Positions 42,680-51,627 are shown, counted from the first letter of the stretch. The stretch: DNA of 64,000 bases from Kitasatospora sp. NBC_01266 (GCF_036242395.1 NZ_CP108458.1:434001-498000); one strand, 5' to 3'. The notes: generated by a model from the letters alone, not told the origin. A program made the numbers and translations.

Positions 42680-44140
42680 ATGAGCGCAGATCAGGGACCA
42701 GCAGAACCGGCCGGGCCCGGTGGCACGGACCACGGCGGCCAGCAGAACCACGACAGCCAGGGCGGCGTCCCGCCTGAGGCGCGGCACGGCGACCACCGCA
42801 CCCCGCACTGGAGCTGGGGCCCGCCGCCGCAGCCCGGTACCGCGATCCCGGGTGCGCCACCGGTTCAGCCGCCGGCGTCCGGGTATCCGTACGGGCCGGT
42901 GCCGCCACCACCCCCGTATCCGCCCGGTCCGATGCCCCCGGCGTACTACGGCTACCCGCCGGTACGGCGGCGTCCGCTGCGCACCTCGCTGGTGCTGGCG
43001 GCGGTGCTGGCGCTGGCCGTGGGTGCCGGGATCGGCCTCGACCAGGCGTTCTGGCAGAACTCCTCGTCCGCCGGCCCCGCGCCGTCCAACCCGATGGCGC
43101 CGTACGTCCCGCCGGGTTCGGGCGGGGGCACCGGCACCACCGGGGCGAGCGGGGTCGCCGGCAAGGTCGATCCCACGCTGGTGAACATCAACGTCACGAT
43201 CGGTTACCAGGGTGCCCAGGCGGCCGGGACCGGCATCGTGCTCAGCTCCAACGGCGAGATCCTCACCAACAACCACGTGATCGACGGCGCCACCGCGATA
43301 TCCGCGACCGATGTCGGCAACGGCCGTACCTACACGGCGACGGTGGTCGGCTACGACCGCACCGGCGACCTGGCGGTGATCCAGCTGAAGGACGCCTCCG
43401 GGCTGGCCACCGCGAAGCTGGGCGACTCCTCGAAGGTGTCCGTGGGTGACACGGTGACGGCGATCGGCAATGCCGGCGGGACCGATCAGACGCCGACGGC
43501 GGCCGCCGGCAGCGTGACCGGGCTCGACCAGGCGATCACCGCCAGCGACCAGGCGAGCGGGACGTCCGAGCAGCTCACCGGGATGATCCAGGTGGACGCG
43601 AACGTGCAGCCCGGCGACTCCGGCGGCTCGCTGGTGAACTCCTCCGGTGCCGTGATCGGCATCGACACGGCCGGTTCCGACGGCTCCGGCCAGCAGCAGG
43701 CGGGCACCCAGGGCTTCGCCATCCCGATCGACACGGCGGTGCCGCTGGCCGCCCAGATGATGGCCGGCAAGGCGAGCACGGATGTGCACATCGGGCCGAC
43801 CGCCTTCCTCGGCGTGGAGGTCGCGACGGATTCGGGCTCCGGCTCGGGCAACGGTGGCTCCAGCGGCGGCGGTTCGGGCGGCGGCGGTTCGGGCAACGGC
43901 GACTCGGGCAACGGGGTGCCGATCGCCGGCGCGGTCCCGGGCTCGCCGGCGGCGCAGGCCGGACTCGGCCAGGGTGACGAGATCACGGCGGTCGACGGGC
44001 ACACGGTGCTCGACCCCGATGCGCTGACCGGCCTGATGGCGAGTCAGACCCCCGGCAACCAGGTGACCGTCCAGTGGACCGACGCCGGCGGCGCCTCGCA
44101 CAGCAGCACGGTCACCCTGGTCAGCGGACCGGCCGACTGA
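42680..44140 (+). CDS. membrane-anchored HtrA/DegP-like serine protease with PDZ domain
   Basis: A 486-residue protein. A Pro/Gly/Tyr-rich cytoplasmic tail (1-95) leads to one transmembrane helix (LRTSLVLAAVLALAVGAGI, 100-119), a trypsin-like domain with triad His199 (LTNNHVI), Asp230 (RTGDLAVI) and Ser314 (PGDSGGSL), a Gly/Ser-rich linker (~389-417) inserted after the protease, and a C-terminal PDZ (GSPAAQAGLGQGDEITAVDGHTV). It should degrade misfolded proteins outside the membrane. The Gly/Ser linker is unusually long for the family. Terminated by a long stem-loop. Confidence 0.93.
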   Translation: MSADQGPAEPAGPGGTDHGGQQNHDSQGGVPPEARHGDHRTPHWSWGPPPQPGTAIPGAPPVQPPASGYPYGPVPPPPPYPPGPMPPAYYGYPPVRRRPLRTSLVLAAVLALAVGAGIGLDQAFWQNSSSAGPAPSNPMAPYVPPGSGGGTGTTGASGVAGKVDPTLVNINVTIGYQGAQAAGTGIVLSSNGEILTNNHVIDGATAISATDVGNGRTYTATVVGYDRTGDLAVIQLKDASGLATAKLGDSSKVSVGDTVTAIGNAGGTDQTPTAAAGSVTGLDQAITASDQASGTSEQLTGMIQVDANVQPGDSGGSLVNSSGAVIGIDTAGSDGSGQQQAGTQGFAIPIDTAVPLAAQMMAGKASTDVHIGPTAFLGVEVATDSGSGSGNGGSSGGGSGGGGSGNGDSGNGVPIAGAVPGSPAAQAGLGQGDEITAVDGHTVLDPDALTGLMASQTPGNQVTVQWTDAGGASHSSTVTLVSGPAD

Positions 44141-44154
44141 GTGCGCTGACCACC

Positions 44155-44208
44155 GGCGGGCCTGGCACCGACTCCTGACGTCACGTCAGCTGCGGTGCCA
44201 GGCCCGCC
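44155..44208. terminator. long bidirectional terminator
   Basis: GGCGGGCCTGGCACC and its exact complement make a 15-bp stem; the loop contains a further palindrome, CTGACGT-C-ACGTCAG. It serves the HtrA gene and includes the last codons of the convergent LLM gene. Confidence 0.85.
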
Positions 44209-45248
44209 GCTTCGGCGAGCAGCCGGTAGGAGTCCAGCAGCGCCGTCCGGTCGTGGGCGTGCGTGGTGACCAGGAACTCGTCGGCGCCGGTGCGCTCCAG
44301 CAGGGCGCGCAGTTCGGCGACGGCCTGCTGCGGCGTCCCGGCGATCTGGCCGTCGAGCGCTTTCTGGTAGGCGGCGCGCTCGCGTGCGGTCATCGACCGG
44401 GCCTGGATCTCCGGGACCGGGGCGAGCGGCGGGAACTCCCCGTGGGTGCGGGCGAAGGCGCTGGACCAGGCTTCGGAGATGAGCAACTCCCGTGCCGCCT
44501 CGACGGTTTCGGCGACCGCCACGTTGCCCGAGACGACCACGTAGGGCCGCGCGGCCTGCCCGGAGGGGCGGAACCCGGACCGGTAGCGGTCGATGGCGGC
44601 CAGCATCGCGTCCGCCCCGCGCAGTCCCCCGATCACCAGCGGCAGGCCGGCCTCGGCGGCGAGGTCGGCGCCCGCACCGGTGGCGAGCACGAAGGCGGGC
44701 ACCCGCAGGCCCTCGGCCGGGCGCACGTGCACCTCGGGGCGGGCGCTGCCGCTGGTGTCGAAGTAGCCGAGCAGCTCGGCCAGTTGCTCGGCGAAGTGGT
44801 CGGCGGCGTCCTTGTCCCGGCCGAGCGCGCGCCGGATGCCGTCGGTGAACGCCACCGAGCGGCCGAGCCCCATGTCGATCCGGTCGGGATAGAGCGAGGC
44901 CAGCACCCCGAACTGCTCGGCCACGATCATCGGTTGGTGGTTGGGGAGCATCACACCGCCGGTGCCGACCCGGATCCGGCTGGTCGCCGCCGCCACGGCC
45001 GCCGCGAGCACGGTGGGCGCGGAGCCCGCCACCCCCGGCACGCCGTGGTGCTCCGCGACCCAGAACCGGTGGTAGCCGAGCCGCTCCGCCTGCCGCGCGA
45101 AGGCCACCGTGTCGCGCAGCGCCTGCGGCGGGTCCTCGCCCTGCCTGGTCCGCGAGCGGTCCAGCACCGAGAGCCGAAGGGGACCCGTCCCGGCAGTCCC
45201 GGCAGTCGCGGCGGGCACAGCACTCTCAGGAGTCGCAGCGGTGTTCAC
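44181..45248 (-). CDS. LLM class flavin-dependent oxidoreductase
   Basis: A ~355-residue luciferase-like monooxygenase of the single-subunit type: LRLSVLDRSRTRQGEDPPQAL, AERLGYHRFWVAEHHGVPGVAGSAPTVL (typical of this group), RIRVGTGGVMLPNHQPMIVAEQFGVLASLYPDRIDMGLGRS, and a C-terminal TGADEFLVTTHAHD. It probably uses FMNH2 and O2 on an unknown substrate. The start is uncertain; a GTG (VNTAATPES) is used, without a clear ribosome site. Upstream sequence in frame is not homologous. The 3' end lies in the terminator stem. Confidence 0.88.
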   Translation of the reverse strand: MNTAATPESAVPAATAGTAGTGPLRLSVLDRSRTRQGEDPPQALRDTVAFARQAERLGYHRFWVAEHHGVPGVAGSAPTVLAAAVAAATSRIRVGTGGVMLPNHQPMIVAEQFGVLASLYPDRIDMGLGRSVAFTDGIRRALGRDKDAADHFAEQLAELLGYFDTSGSARPEVHVRPAEGLRVPAFVLATGAGADLAAEAGLPLVIGGLRGADAMLAAIDRYRSGFRPSGQAARPYVVVSGNVAVAETVEAARELLISEAWSSAFARTHGEFPPLAPVPEIQARSMTARERAAYQKALDGQIAGTPQQAVAELRALLERTGADEFLVTTHAHDRTALLDSYRLLAEAAGLAPQLT

Positions 45249-45298
45249 GCAGGCGGGAACGCCCGCCGGTGTCGGCGGCATTCCCGGTGGGCCACGGG

Positions 45299-45835
45299 TC
45301 AGCCCGGCCGCTCCGCCTGGCCCGACTGATCCGCCTGGCCCGATTGATCCGCCTGGTCCGCCTGGTCCGCCCGGTCTGCCTGGTCCGACCAGGAGAGCAG
45401 TTCGGCCGCCGAGGCGTGGTTGCCGGTGCGGGCGGCGGCGGCCATGGCGGCGACCGCGACCTTCGGATCGGTGCGGGGTGGCACCACCAGCAGCAGGACG
45501 TGGTCCTGGGTGCCCGTGGTCAGGCTGATCGTGTCGTCGCCGGCGGTGACCCGGGCGACCCTGACCAGCAGCCCGTTCGCCGCCACCTCGCGGGGCACGG
45601 CGTCCCAGGTCACGGTGTCCAGGCCGACCTTCAGGATCGGGCCGAGGTGCGCGCTGAGCGCCGTGATCATGTCGGGCAGTTCGGCCCGCAGGTTGGTCGA
45701 CCGGGGCCACCAGGCACCGTCGAACATCCCGGTGTGTTCCTGGGTCGGCTCGAGCGCCAGGCGCGGCAGCGCGGGCACGCCGAGGCCCGGCCAGGGGCCT
45801 CGGGAGTAGGGAGGAGGAAGGGAAACCGGCGTCAT
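45299..45835 (-). CDS. DUF5994 family protein with repetitive acidic tail
   Basis: A 178-residue protein. Residues ~20-140 match DUF5994: LALEPTQEHTGMFDGAWWPRSTNLRAELPDMI, then VTWDAVPREVAANGL and HVLLLVVPPRTDPKVAVAAMAAA. Actinobacteria carry many copies and function is unknown. The last ~30 residues are tandem repeats of D-Q-A/S-D/G units (DQADRADQADQADQSGQ), encoded by a 9- to 12-bp repeat array. The ATG giving MTPVSLPPP was chosen; an upstream GTG is possible. Repeat-length variation between strains is likely. Confidence 0.8.
   Translation of the reverse strand: MTPVSLPPPYSRGPWPGLGVPALPRLALEPTQEHTGMFDGAWWPRSTNLRAELPDMITALSAHLGPILKVGLDTVTWDAVPREVAANGLLVRVARVTAGDDTISLTTGTQDHVLLLVVPPRTDPKVAVAAMAAAARTGNHASAAELLSWSDQADRADQADQADQSGQADQSGQAERPG
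45310..45390. repeat. 9-12 bp tandem repeat array in DUF5994 3' end
   Basis: Units of the form CCGCCTGG(C/T)CCGA(C/T)TGAT and shorter CCGCCTGGT occur seven to eight times in a row. In the coding sense they give the Asp/Gln/Ala/Ser tail; the opposite strand would give Pro-Gly repeats, but no start supports its use. Confidence 0.65.
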
Positions 45836-46085
45836 CGGGTGCCGCCCGCCCGGTCCGTGCGCGGGACCGATCGTGACCCAGGGCGACACCGGCGCGAGTG
45901 CCGGTGTGCGACATGTCCTCGGTTACTGCCACGGTACTCCGCGCGACCGGGGCCGCGATCGCCGCGGAGTAGGCTGGATTCATCCAGGGCACCTCGTATC
46001 CCGGTCACTGTTCCGGCCTCGTTCTGGGTGAACGACAGTTCCGGGCGACCGGCGAAGCCGCCCGGGGGCAGGCACTGGTGACGTC

Positions 46086-46505
46086 ATGACCATTCACCAG
46101 ACTCGGTCGGACGCGGGCGGCCTCACGGTCGCCGACGCTATGGAACCGTTCGAGTACCAGATCTCCGACGACAGCACGGTCGATCGGGCCAACGACATCT
46201 TCGGCAGTGCCCATGTGAGTTACCTGCTGGTGCGCGACCACAACGGTCGCTGCGAGGGCGTGGTGACCCAGATCGGTCTGCACTCCTTCCGGACCGGCTC
46301 CTGGTACAACGAGTTCACCCCGGTGAGCGACACCGCGCACCAGCGCGGTCCGTTCGCCTGGCCCGGGATGACCTTGGGGCTGGCCCGAATCGCCATGCAG
46401 ATCAAGCGGTTGGCGGTGTGGCCGGTCATCGACGAGGACGGCTACACCGTCGGCATCCTCACCGCGGACCGCGTCCGCGGCCTGCTGGCCGCACCGGCGG
46501 CGTGA
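46086..46505 (+). CDS. CBS domain protein
   Basis: A 139-residue protein of a single pair of CBS motifs: TVADAMEPFEYQISDDSTVDRANDIFGSAHVSYLLVRDHNGRCEGVVT and KRLAVWPVIDEDGYTVGILTADRVRGLL, with an insertion (QIGLHSFRTGSWYNEF) between. CBS pairs bind adenosine nucleotides and report energy or ionic state. It resembles the many stand-alone CBS proteins of streptomycetes. It lies 64 bp before the PadR gene, though no operon link is clear. Confidence 0.85.
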   Translation: MTIHQTRSDAGGLTVADAMEPFEYQISDDSTVDRANDIFGSAHVSYLLVRDHNGRCEGVVTQIGLHSFRTGSWYNEFTPVSDTAHQRGPFAWPGMTLGLARIAMQIKRLAVWPVIDEDGYTVGILTADRVRGLLAAPAA

Positions 46506-46569
46506 CCGGCGACCCGGCTGCGCCGGGCAACCGCCGCAGCCGGGCGCGTCGGCGCGATAACGTCACGGC

Positions 46570-47088
46570 ATGGCTGACACCCGGCTGACCACGCCCTCCT
46601 TCCTCGTCCTCGGCATCATCGACGCACTCGGCGAGGCCAGCCCGTACGACGTGAAGGTCGAAGCCGCCCGCACGGTGGCGCCGTTCTGGGCTATGCCGCA
46701 CGCCCAGGTGTACGCACAGTGCGACCGACTCGCCGAGGCGGGCCTGCTCTCGGAGGTCCGGCAGGAGGGCGGGCGCAACCGGCGCCTGATGAAGCTGACC
46801 GACGCCGGGCGGACGGCGCTGGCCCAGTGGCTCGCCGATCCCACCTTCGTGCCGGTGGAAGCGCGCGAGCGCGGCATCCTCAAGCTCTGGTTCGGCGGGC
46901 GGCCCGAGGTGCTGGCTCCCGAGCAACTCACCGAGCACCGCCACACCTTGACGAACTACGAGGAACTTGCTTCCAGCGTAGGCGAGTTGCTGACCCGGGG
47001 CCAGCGCGAGGCGTTGGAGTTCGGGATCCGCTACGAGCGGATGATGGTGGACTTCTGGCAGTGGGTGGCGCAGCGCGGCGAGTCGTGA
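46570..47088 (+). CDS. PadR family transcriptional regulator
   Basis: A 172-residue regulator: LTTPSFLVLGIIDALGEASPYDVKVEAARTVAPFWAMPHAQVYAQCDRLAEAGLLSEVRQEGGRNRRLMKLTDAGR is the PadR winged helix (residues ~5-80), followed by a C-terminal helical dimerisation domain (EQLTEHRHTLTNYEEL). It probably represses a neighbouring or distant transport or degradation gene; the only sequence directly downstream is a short membrane-protein-like fragment that may be the remains of its former target. Confidence 0.9.
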   Translation: MADTRLTTPSFLVLGIIDALGEASPYDVKVEAARTVAPFWAMPHAQVYAQCDRLAEAGLLSEVRQEGGRNRRLMKLTDAGRTALAQWLADPTFVPVEARERGILKLWFGGRPEVLAPEQLTEHRHTLTNYEELASSVGELLTRGQREALEFGIRYERMMVDFWQWVAQRGES

Positions 47089-47127
47089 CCCGGACGCGGT
47101 GACCCGGGCGGGACCGCGCTGCCGGGC

Positions 47128-47286
47128 GTGGCGCTCGCCGTCGCGCTGGTGCTGGGCGTGCGCGGCGCGCAGGTGCGCTGGGCGTCCGGTCCGGGGCTGT
47201 CGCTGGTCACGCTGGTCGGCGGGCTGCTGGTGGCCGGGCTGGTCGGGCAGCTGCTGCTGGCCCGGCGGCCGGCGGCGGAGCGCTGA
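47128..47286 (+). pseudogene. short hydrophobic reading frame, probable membrane-protein fragment
   Basis: About 52 codons (VALAVALVLGVRGAQVRWASGPGLSLVTLVGGLLVAGLVGQLLLARR and a short tail) form two hydrophobic helices separated by a polar turn, in the same frame as the upstream PadR gene but after its stop. There is no ATG and no ribosome site; a GTG is possible. It looks like the C-terminal two helices of a transporter or a decayed small membrane protein. It ends 31 bp before the cystathionine beta-synthase stop. Confidence 0.35.
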
Positions 47287-47317
47287 GGCCCGCCACCGGC
47301 CGACCACCGGCTACCGA

Positions 47318-48733
47318 CTAACCGAGCAGCGCGCGCAGTTCGGCCGAGCCGAGGAGGCCGACGCCGTGCCCGTCGTGCACCACCACGGCGGTGTCGAACC
47401 CGCTCGCGGTCAGCTCGGCGAGGGCCTGCGCCGCGGCCTCGCCGGTGCCGAACCTCGGCAGCGGGGCCGCGAGGTGGTCGCGGATCGGATCGCCGGGCGC
47501 GGCCTTGCCCTGGGCCACGGCGGTCTCCAACTGCTCCAGCGAGAGCGCGCCGATCAGTTCCAGCGCGGTCGGCTGACGTCCCGGCGCGACCGGGGCCGGA
47601 CCGGCCGGCAGCACCGGCTCGGCGCCCTGGGCCGCCCGGGCGCGCAGCGCGTCCAGCGCCTGGGCCACCGTGCCGCGGTGGTCCAGGTAGGGCAGCGGGT
47701 GCTCGCGCACCGCCGCCGGGACGGCGTCACCCACCAGCGGCCGGCCCCGGTCGCCGTCCAGGAAGCCGTTGCGCAGCATCCACTCGTCGTTGAAGTACTT
47801 GGACAGGTACTGCCGCCCCGAGTCCGGCAGCATCACCACCACCAGTTGCTCGGGCCCCAGTTCGGCGGCCACCCGGAGCGCCGCCGTGACCGCGGTGCCG
47901 GAGGAGCCGCCGACCAGCAGGCCCTCCTCGCGGGCCAGTCGGCGGATCGTCAGCAGTGCGTCGCGGTCGGCGATCGGCAGGATCTCGTCCACCACCTCGC
48001 GGTGGAAGGAGACCGGCCAGGTGTCGTCGACCGTCTCGGGGTGGCGGAACCGCCCGGCGGCCTCCACGAAGTAGGGGCGTCCGTCGCCGCCGGAGTAGAC
48101 CGAGGAGGCCGGGTCGGCACCGATCACCCGGACCGCGTCGCCGCTGGCCTCCTTGAGGAAGCGGCCGGTGCCGCTGATCGTGCCGCCGGTGCCCACGCAG
48201 GAGACCAGGTGGGTCACCCGACCCTCGGTCTGCCGCCAGATCTCCGGTCCGGTGGTCCGGTAGTGCGCGTCAGGGTTGGCCGGATTGTCGTACTGCTGGG
48301 CGAACCAGCCGCCCGGGGTCTGCTCGGCGATCCTGCGGGCGAGGTTGACGATGTGCTCCGGGTCCTCCAGCGGCAGCCCACCGGGGCGGACCACCACCTC
48401 GGCACCGTAGGCGCGCAGCGTGGCGATCTTCTCCGCGCTGCTCTTGTCCGGCAGCACCACGATGGTCCGGTAGCCCTTGGCCGCGGCCACCATGGCGAGC
48501 CCGGCCCCGGTGTTGCCCGAGGTGGCCTCGACCACCGTCCCGCCGGGCCGCAGCGCCCCGGACCGCTCGGCCTCCTCGATCATGCGCAGGCCGGGCCGGT
48601 CCTTGACGCTGCCGCCCGCGCTCAGGTACTCGAGCTTGGCGTAGACGGGGGCGGTCCGGCCGTCACCGGGCGTGCGCAGGCGCACCAGCGGTGTGTTGCC
48701 GATGAGTTCGAGCAGGGATTCATGAGCGTCCAT
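47318..48733 (-). CDS. cbs: cystathionine beta-synthase
   Basis: A 471-residue PLP enzyme of the OAS-sulfhydrylase/CBS fold followed by two CBS motifs. PLP Lys44 is in SVKDRPG, TSGNTGAGLA binds the phosphate, VGTGGTISGTG is the second cofactor loop, and SGRQYLSKYFNDEWM is a typical CBS segment. The C-terminal part (RPLVGDAVPAAV onward, then VVVHDGHGVGLLGSAELRALL) is the regulatory CBS pair. It condenses serine or O-acylserine with homocysteine (or sulfide) in the transsulfuration pathway. No cystathionine gamma-lyase gene is adjacent. Confidence 0.92.
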   Translation of the reverse strand: MDAHESLLELIGNTPLVRLRTPGDGRTAPVYAKLEYLSAGGSVKDRPGLRMIEEAERSGALRPGGTVVEATSGNTGAGLAMVAAAKGYRTIVVLPDKSSAEKIATLRAYGAEVVVRPGGLPLEDPEHIVNLARRIAEQTPGGWFAQQYDNPANPDAHYRTTGPEIWRQTEGRVTHLVSCVGTGGTISGTGRFLKEASGDAVRVIGADPASSVYSGGDGRPYFVEAAGRFRHPETVDDTWPVSFHREVVDEILPIADRDALLTIRRLAREEGLLVGGSSGTAVTAALRVAAELGPEQLVVVMLPDSGRQYLSKYFNDEWMLRNGFLDGDRGRPLVGDAVPAAVREHPLPYLDHRGTVAQALDALRARAAQGAEPVLPAGPAPVAPGRQPTALELIGALSLEQLETAVAQGKAAPGDPIRDHLAAPLPRFGTGEAAAQALAELTASGFDTAVVVHDGHGVGLLGSAELRALLG

Positions 48734-48783
48734 CCCCGCAGACTATCCGCAGGCCGCGAACCGGGACCGCCCCGGACGGACCG

Positions 48784-48915
48784 TCAGGCCGGCGCCCCGA
48801 CCCCGCTGCCGGTGCTGGCGCTGGTGCTGGTGCCGGCGCTGCTGCCGAGGTCCTGGGCAAGCCGGGACCCGAGGCCGGCGGCGGGGATCACCGCGCGGCG
48901 GATGGTCTGGGGCAT
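48784..48915 (-). CDS. 43-residue ORF with nucleotidyltransferase-like start, probable gene remnant
   Basis: A short ORF: MPQTIRRAVIPAAGLGSRLAQDLG, then Ser/Thr/Gly/Ala-rich sequence and stop. AVIPAAGLGSRL is the N-terminal nucleotide-binding signature of GalU-type sugar nucleotidyltransferases (usual length ~290). Behind CGGGAGAC at good spacing, it may still be translated. Either a truncated nucleotidyltransferase gene or a small ORF that happens to match. It lies in the gap between the cbs and SHOCT genes (48734-49032), which holds nothing else visible. Confidence 0.45.
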   Translation of the reverse strand: MPQTIRRAVIPAAGLGSRLAQDLGSSAGTSTSASTGSGVGAPA

Positions 48916-49032
48916 CGAACGTCTCCCGTGGTTCGGCGGACGGACGCGCCGGGTGGCGCAACTGTGCTCGACGCTACCAAGGTTGACTGATGCTCAGGCG
49001 AGCAGCGCCCGGGCCTGGCCGGCCGCGGCAAC

Positions 49033-49434
49033 TCAGGCCAGCACCTTGCGCTTGGCACTCTGGTACTCCTCCTCGGTCAGGTCACCGTTCTTCTTGAGCT
49101 CGGCGAGCCGGGCCAGGGCGTCCACGTGGCCCGCCGAGCCACCGTCCGTGCTGCCGGCCGCCTGCTGGATGTAACTGCGCATCTCCTGCTCGGCATCCAT
49201 CGAGCGCTGGATCTCGCGGGCCCCCATGCCCTTGCCCCGCGCGATCAGGTAGACGATCACGCCGAGGAACGGGACCAGGATCAGGAAGATCGACCAGCCG
49301 GCCTTGCCCCCGCCGCTCACCGAGTCGTCGCGGAACAGGTCCCCGAACACCCGGAAGAGCAGGAAGAACCAGAGGATCCACAGGAAGACCCACATGGTCG
49401 TGAAGAAGATGTCGAGCAACGGATAGGAGTTCAC
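49033..49434 (-). CDS. SHOCT-domain membrane protein (PLDc_N type)
   Basis: A 133-residue protein: two transmembrane helices (LLDIFFTTMWVFLWILWFFLLFRVFG and AGWSIFLILVPFLGVIVYLIARGKGM) form a PLDc_N-like hairpin, followed by a polar stretch and a C-terminal SHOCT motif (DALARLAELKKNGDLTEEEYQSAKRKVL). SHOCT motifs occur at the ends of many actinobacterial membrane proteins and are thought to mediate oligomerisation. GGAGGCACATC precedes the GTG. No clear partner. The 300-bp gap upstream (49435-49734) has three GGCCGGAC repeats near 49610-49650 and otherwise the promoter region of the DHA2 pump. Confidence 0.85.
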   Translation of the reverse strand: MNSYPLLDIFFTTMWVFLWILWFFLLFRVFGDLFRDDSVSGGGKAGWSIFLILVPFLGVIVYLIARGKGMGAREIQRSMDAEQEMRSYIQQAAGSTDGGSAGHVDALARLAELKKNGDLTEEEYQSAKRKVLA

Positions 49435-49734
49435 GATGTGCCTCCGGAACTGGGGCCGCCCGCCACGGGTCGACCACGACAGGCGCGAAGCACGGATCCA
49501 CGGCCGGACGGCTCGGGCCCGACGAGCCACCGGGCACGCCGGGAGTCGCCGATCGCGTCTCTTCGGCTTCTCCCTTCAGCCTCCTCCCCTTCGGGCGGTC
49601 GGCAAGGCAGGGCCGGACAGGGGGCCGGACAGGTGGGCCGGACGGCCACCTCGAGCACGCTACGCAGCACAGTGATCACCCGCTGCTACGGTTCCGGTGT
49701 TGTCGACGCGAGTTGAGCGGGTTGAGGAGACGCG

Positions 49735-51342
49735 GTGAACCGCTGGAGAGCGCTGATCGTCCTGGGGACGGCACAGTTCCTGATGGTGCTGGACGCCTCG
49801 GTGATGAACGTGTCGATCAGCCAGCTGGTCAAGGACTTCAACACCGAAGTGACCGCGATCCAGGCGGTGATCACCCTCTACACCCTGGTGATGGCCGCCT
49901 TCATGATCACCGGTGGCAAGCTCGGCGACATGTTCGGGCGCCGCCGGATGTTCATCGTCGGGCTGATGATCTACGGCGTCGGCTCCGCGCTGACCGCCGT
50001 CGCGCCCACCCTCTGGGTCCTCGCGCTCGGCTGGTCGGTCATCGAGGGCCTCGGTGCGGCCCTGGTGCTGCCCGCGCTCGCGGCCCTGGTCGCCGGCGCC
50101 TACCAGGGCCGCGAGCGCGCGACCGCCTACGGGGTGATCGGCGGGCTGGCCGGTGCCGGGATCGCGGTGGGACCGCTGCTGGGCGGCTGGCTGACCACCT
50201 ACCTGACCTGGCGGCTGGTCTTCGCCGGCGAGGTCGTGCTGGTGCTGGCCATCCTGGCGCTGATGGGCTGGATCCAGCGGGAACCGGCGCCGAAGCAGCA
50301 CCCGCCGCTGGATGTGGTCGGCACCGTGCTGTCGGTCGTCGGGCTGGCGCTGATGGTGCTGTCGGTCCTGCAGAGCGGCACCTGGGGCTGGCTGCAGCCG
50401 CGCAACCCGCCGTTCACCGTGCTCGGCTACTCCCCCACGCTGTTCGTCCTCGCGCTGGGCGGCGTGATCCTGTGGGTCTTCTGCTGGTGGGAGCAGCGGC
50501 AGGAGCATCCGCTGATGCGGCTGGGCCTCTTCGGCATCCCGGAGCTGCGGTCCGGGCTGCTCATGCTGTTCAGCCAGAACCTGGTCCTGCTGGGCCTGTT
50601 CTTCGTCATCCCGCTCTATCTGCAGGTGGTGCAGGGCCTGGACGCCTTCCAGACCGGGCTGCGCCTGCTGCCGGTGTCGATCACCATGCTCGCCGCCTCG
50701 CTCGGCGGGTCGCGGCTGGGCAGGTTCGCCTCGCCGCGCACCGTCGTGCGGGTCGGGCTGCTGGTCCTGCTGGTCGCCACCGTCTGGCTGATCGGCACGA
50801 TCAAGCCGTCGCTGGACGACGTGTCGTTCGCGCTGGCCATGGCGCTGCTCGGGCTCGGCACGGGGCTGCTCGCCTCGCAGCTGGGCAACGTGGTGCAGTC
50901 CAGCGTCGGCACGGCGGATCGCAGCGAGGTCGGCGGGCTGCAGTACACCGCGCAGAACCTGGGCTCCTCGGTGGGCACGGCGCTGATCGGGGCGCTGCTG
51001 ATCGGCGCCCTGGCGACCGCGTTCACCAACGCGATCACCGACCATCCGGCGATCTCGGACCAGGTGCGCCAGCAGGCCGGGATCAAGATGGAGGCGGGGA
51101 TCCAGTTCGTCCCGGCGGACCAGGTCGCCACCGCGCTGGCCGGCAGCGGGGTGCCGCCCGAGGAGGCGGCGGCGCTGGTCGACTCCTACCGCGACGCCCA
51201 GCTCGCCGGGCTGAAGGCGGCGCTGCTGGCGGTCGCCGTGATCACGCTGGCGTCCTTCAGCTGGACCGGCCGGCTTCCTGCGAAGCGGGCGGCGGGGGAA
51301 ACGGCGGAGGAAACGGCGGAGGGAACGGCGGAGCCGGGCTAA
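49735..51342 (+). CDS. DHA2-family (EmrB/QacA-like) drug efflux MFS transporter
   Basis: A 535-residue proton-driven exporter with 14 predicted helices. Motifs include FLMVLDASVMNVSISQLVKDF (TM1 motif D1 of DHA2), GGKLGDMFGRRRMF (motif A), GVIGGLAGAGIAVGPLLGGWLT (motif C) and late LLGLGTGLLASQLGNVVQSSV. The C-terminal tail is a Gly-Glu-Thr repeat (GETAEETAEGTAEP). GTG start with GAGGAG upstream. Probable substrates are lipophilic drugs; a regulator is not adjacent. Confidence 0.92.
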   Translation: MNRWRALIVLGTAQFLMVLDASVMNVSISQLVKDFNTEVTAIQAVITLYTLVMAAFMITGGKLGDMFGRRRMFIVGLMIYGVGSALTAVAPTLWVLALGWSVIEGLGAALVLPALAALVAGAYQGRERATAYGVIGGLAGAGIAVGPLLGGWLTTYLTWRLVFAGEVVLVLAILALMGWIQREPAPKQHPPLDVVGTVLSVVGLALMVLSVLQSGTWGWLQPRNPPFTVLGYSPTLFVLALGGVILWVFCWWEQRQEHPLMRLGLFGIPELRSGLLMLFSQNLVLLGLFFVIPLYLQVVQGLDAFQTGLRLLPVSITMLAASLGGSRLGRFASPRTVVRVGLLVLLVATVWLIGTIKPSLDDVSFALAMALLGLGTGLLASQLGNVVQSSVGTADRSEVGGLQYTAQNLGSSVGTALIGALLIGALATAFTNAITDHPAISDQVRQQAGIKMEAGIQFVPADQVATALAGSGVPPEEAAALVDSYRDAQLAGLKAALLAVAVITLASFSWTGRLPAKRAAGETAEETAEGTAEPG

Positions 51343-51343
51343 G

Positions 51344-51371
51344 GGGCGCGCCTTCCTGGTGGCGCGCGCCC
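51344..51371 (+). terminator. terminator after DHA2 exporter
   Basis: GGGCGCGC and GCGCGCCC pair around a 12-nt loop immediately after the stop codon. The remaining gap to the DedA gene (to 51627) has no gene that I can support. Confidence 0.65.
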
Positions 51372-51627
51372 GAACCCGAGGGGAGTCGGATTTCCGCGTC
51401 CGGGCGGGCCAAGCAGCGCCGCCGTTCCAGCAGCCCCCGCCAGCACCCCGCCGCCGGGCGGGCGGATCGGCCGCTGAACCGCATCGGTTCGGGATTCACT
51501 CGCCGGAGTGAAGCGGGGGTCGGTTTCACCGGGGCAGCCGGCGGCCTGGTCGGCCCGATGTCAGGCCCCGGCCGGACCCGCGGGTCTACAGTGGGCAGAA
51601 GATCACGCGGCCGGGCGGGGGTGACGG

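Noticed and set aside
45200..45400. Collagen-like Pro-Gly protein on the plus strand
   Set aside because: It is the reverse of the repeat tail of the DUF5994 gene; no ribosome site or start supports translation.
49126..49716. Plus-strand frame opposite the SHOCT protein
   Set aside because: Composition is antisense-like, and the minus-strand frame has two clear helices and a SHOCT motif with a good ribosome site.
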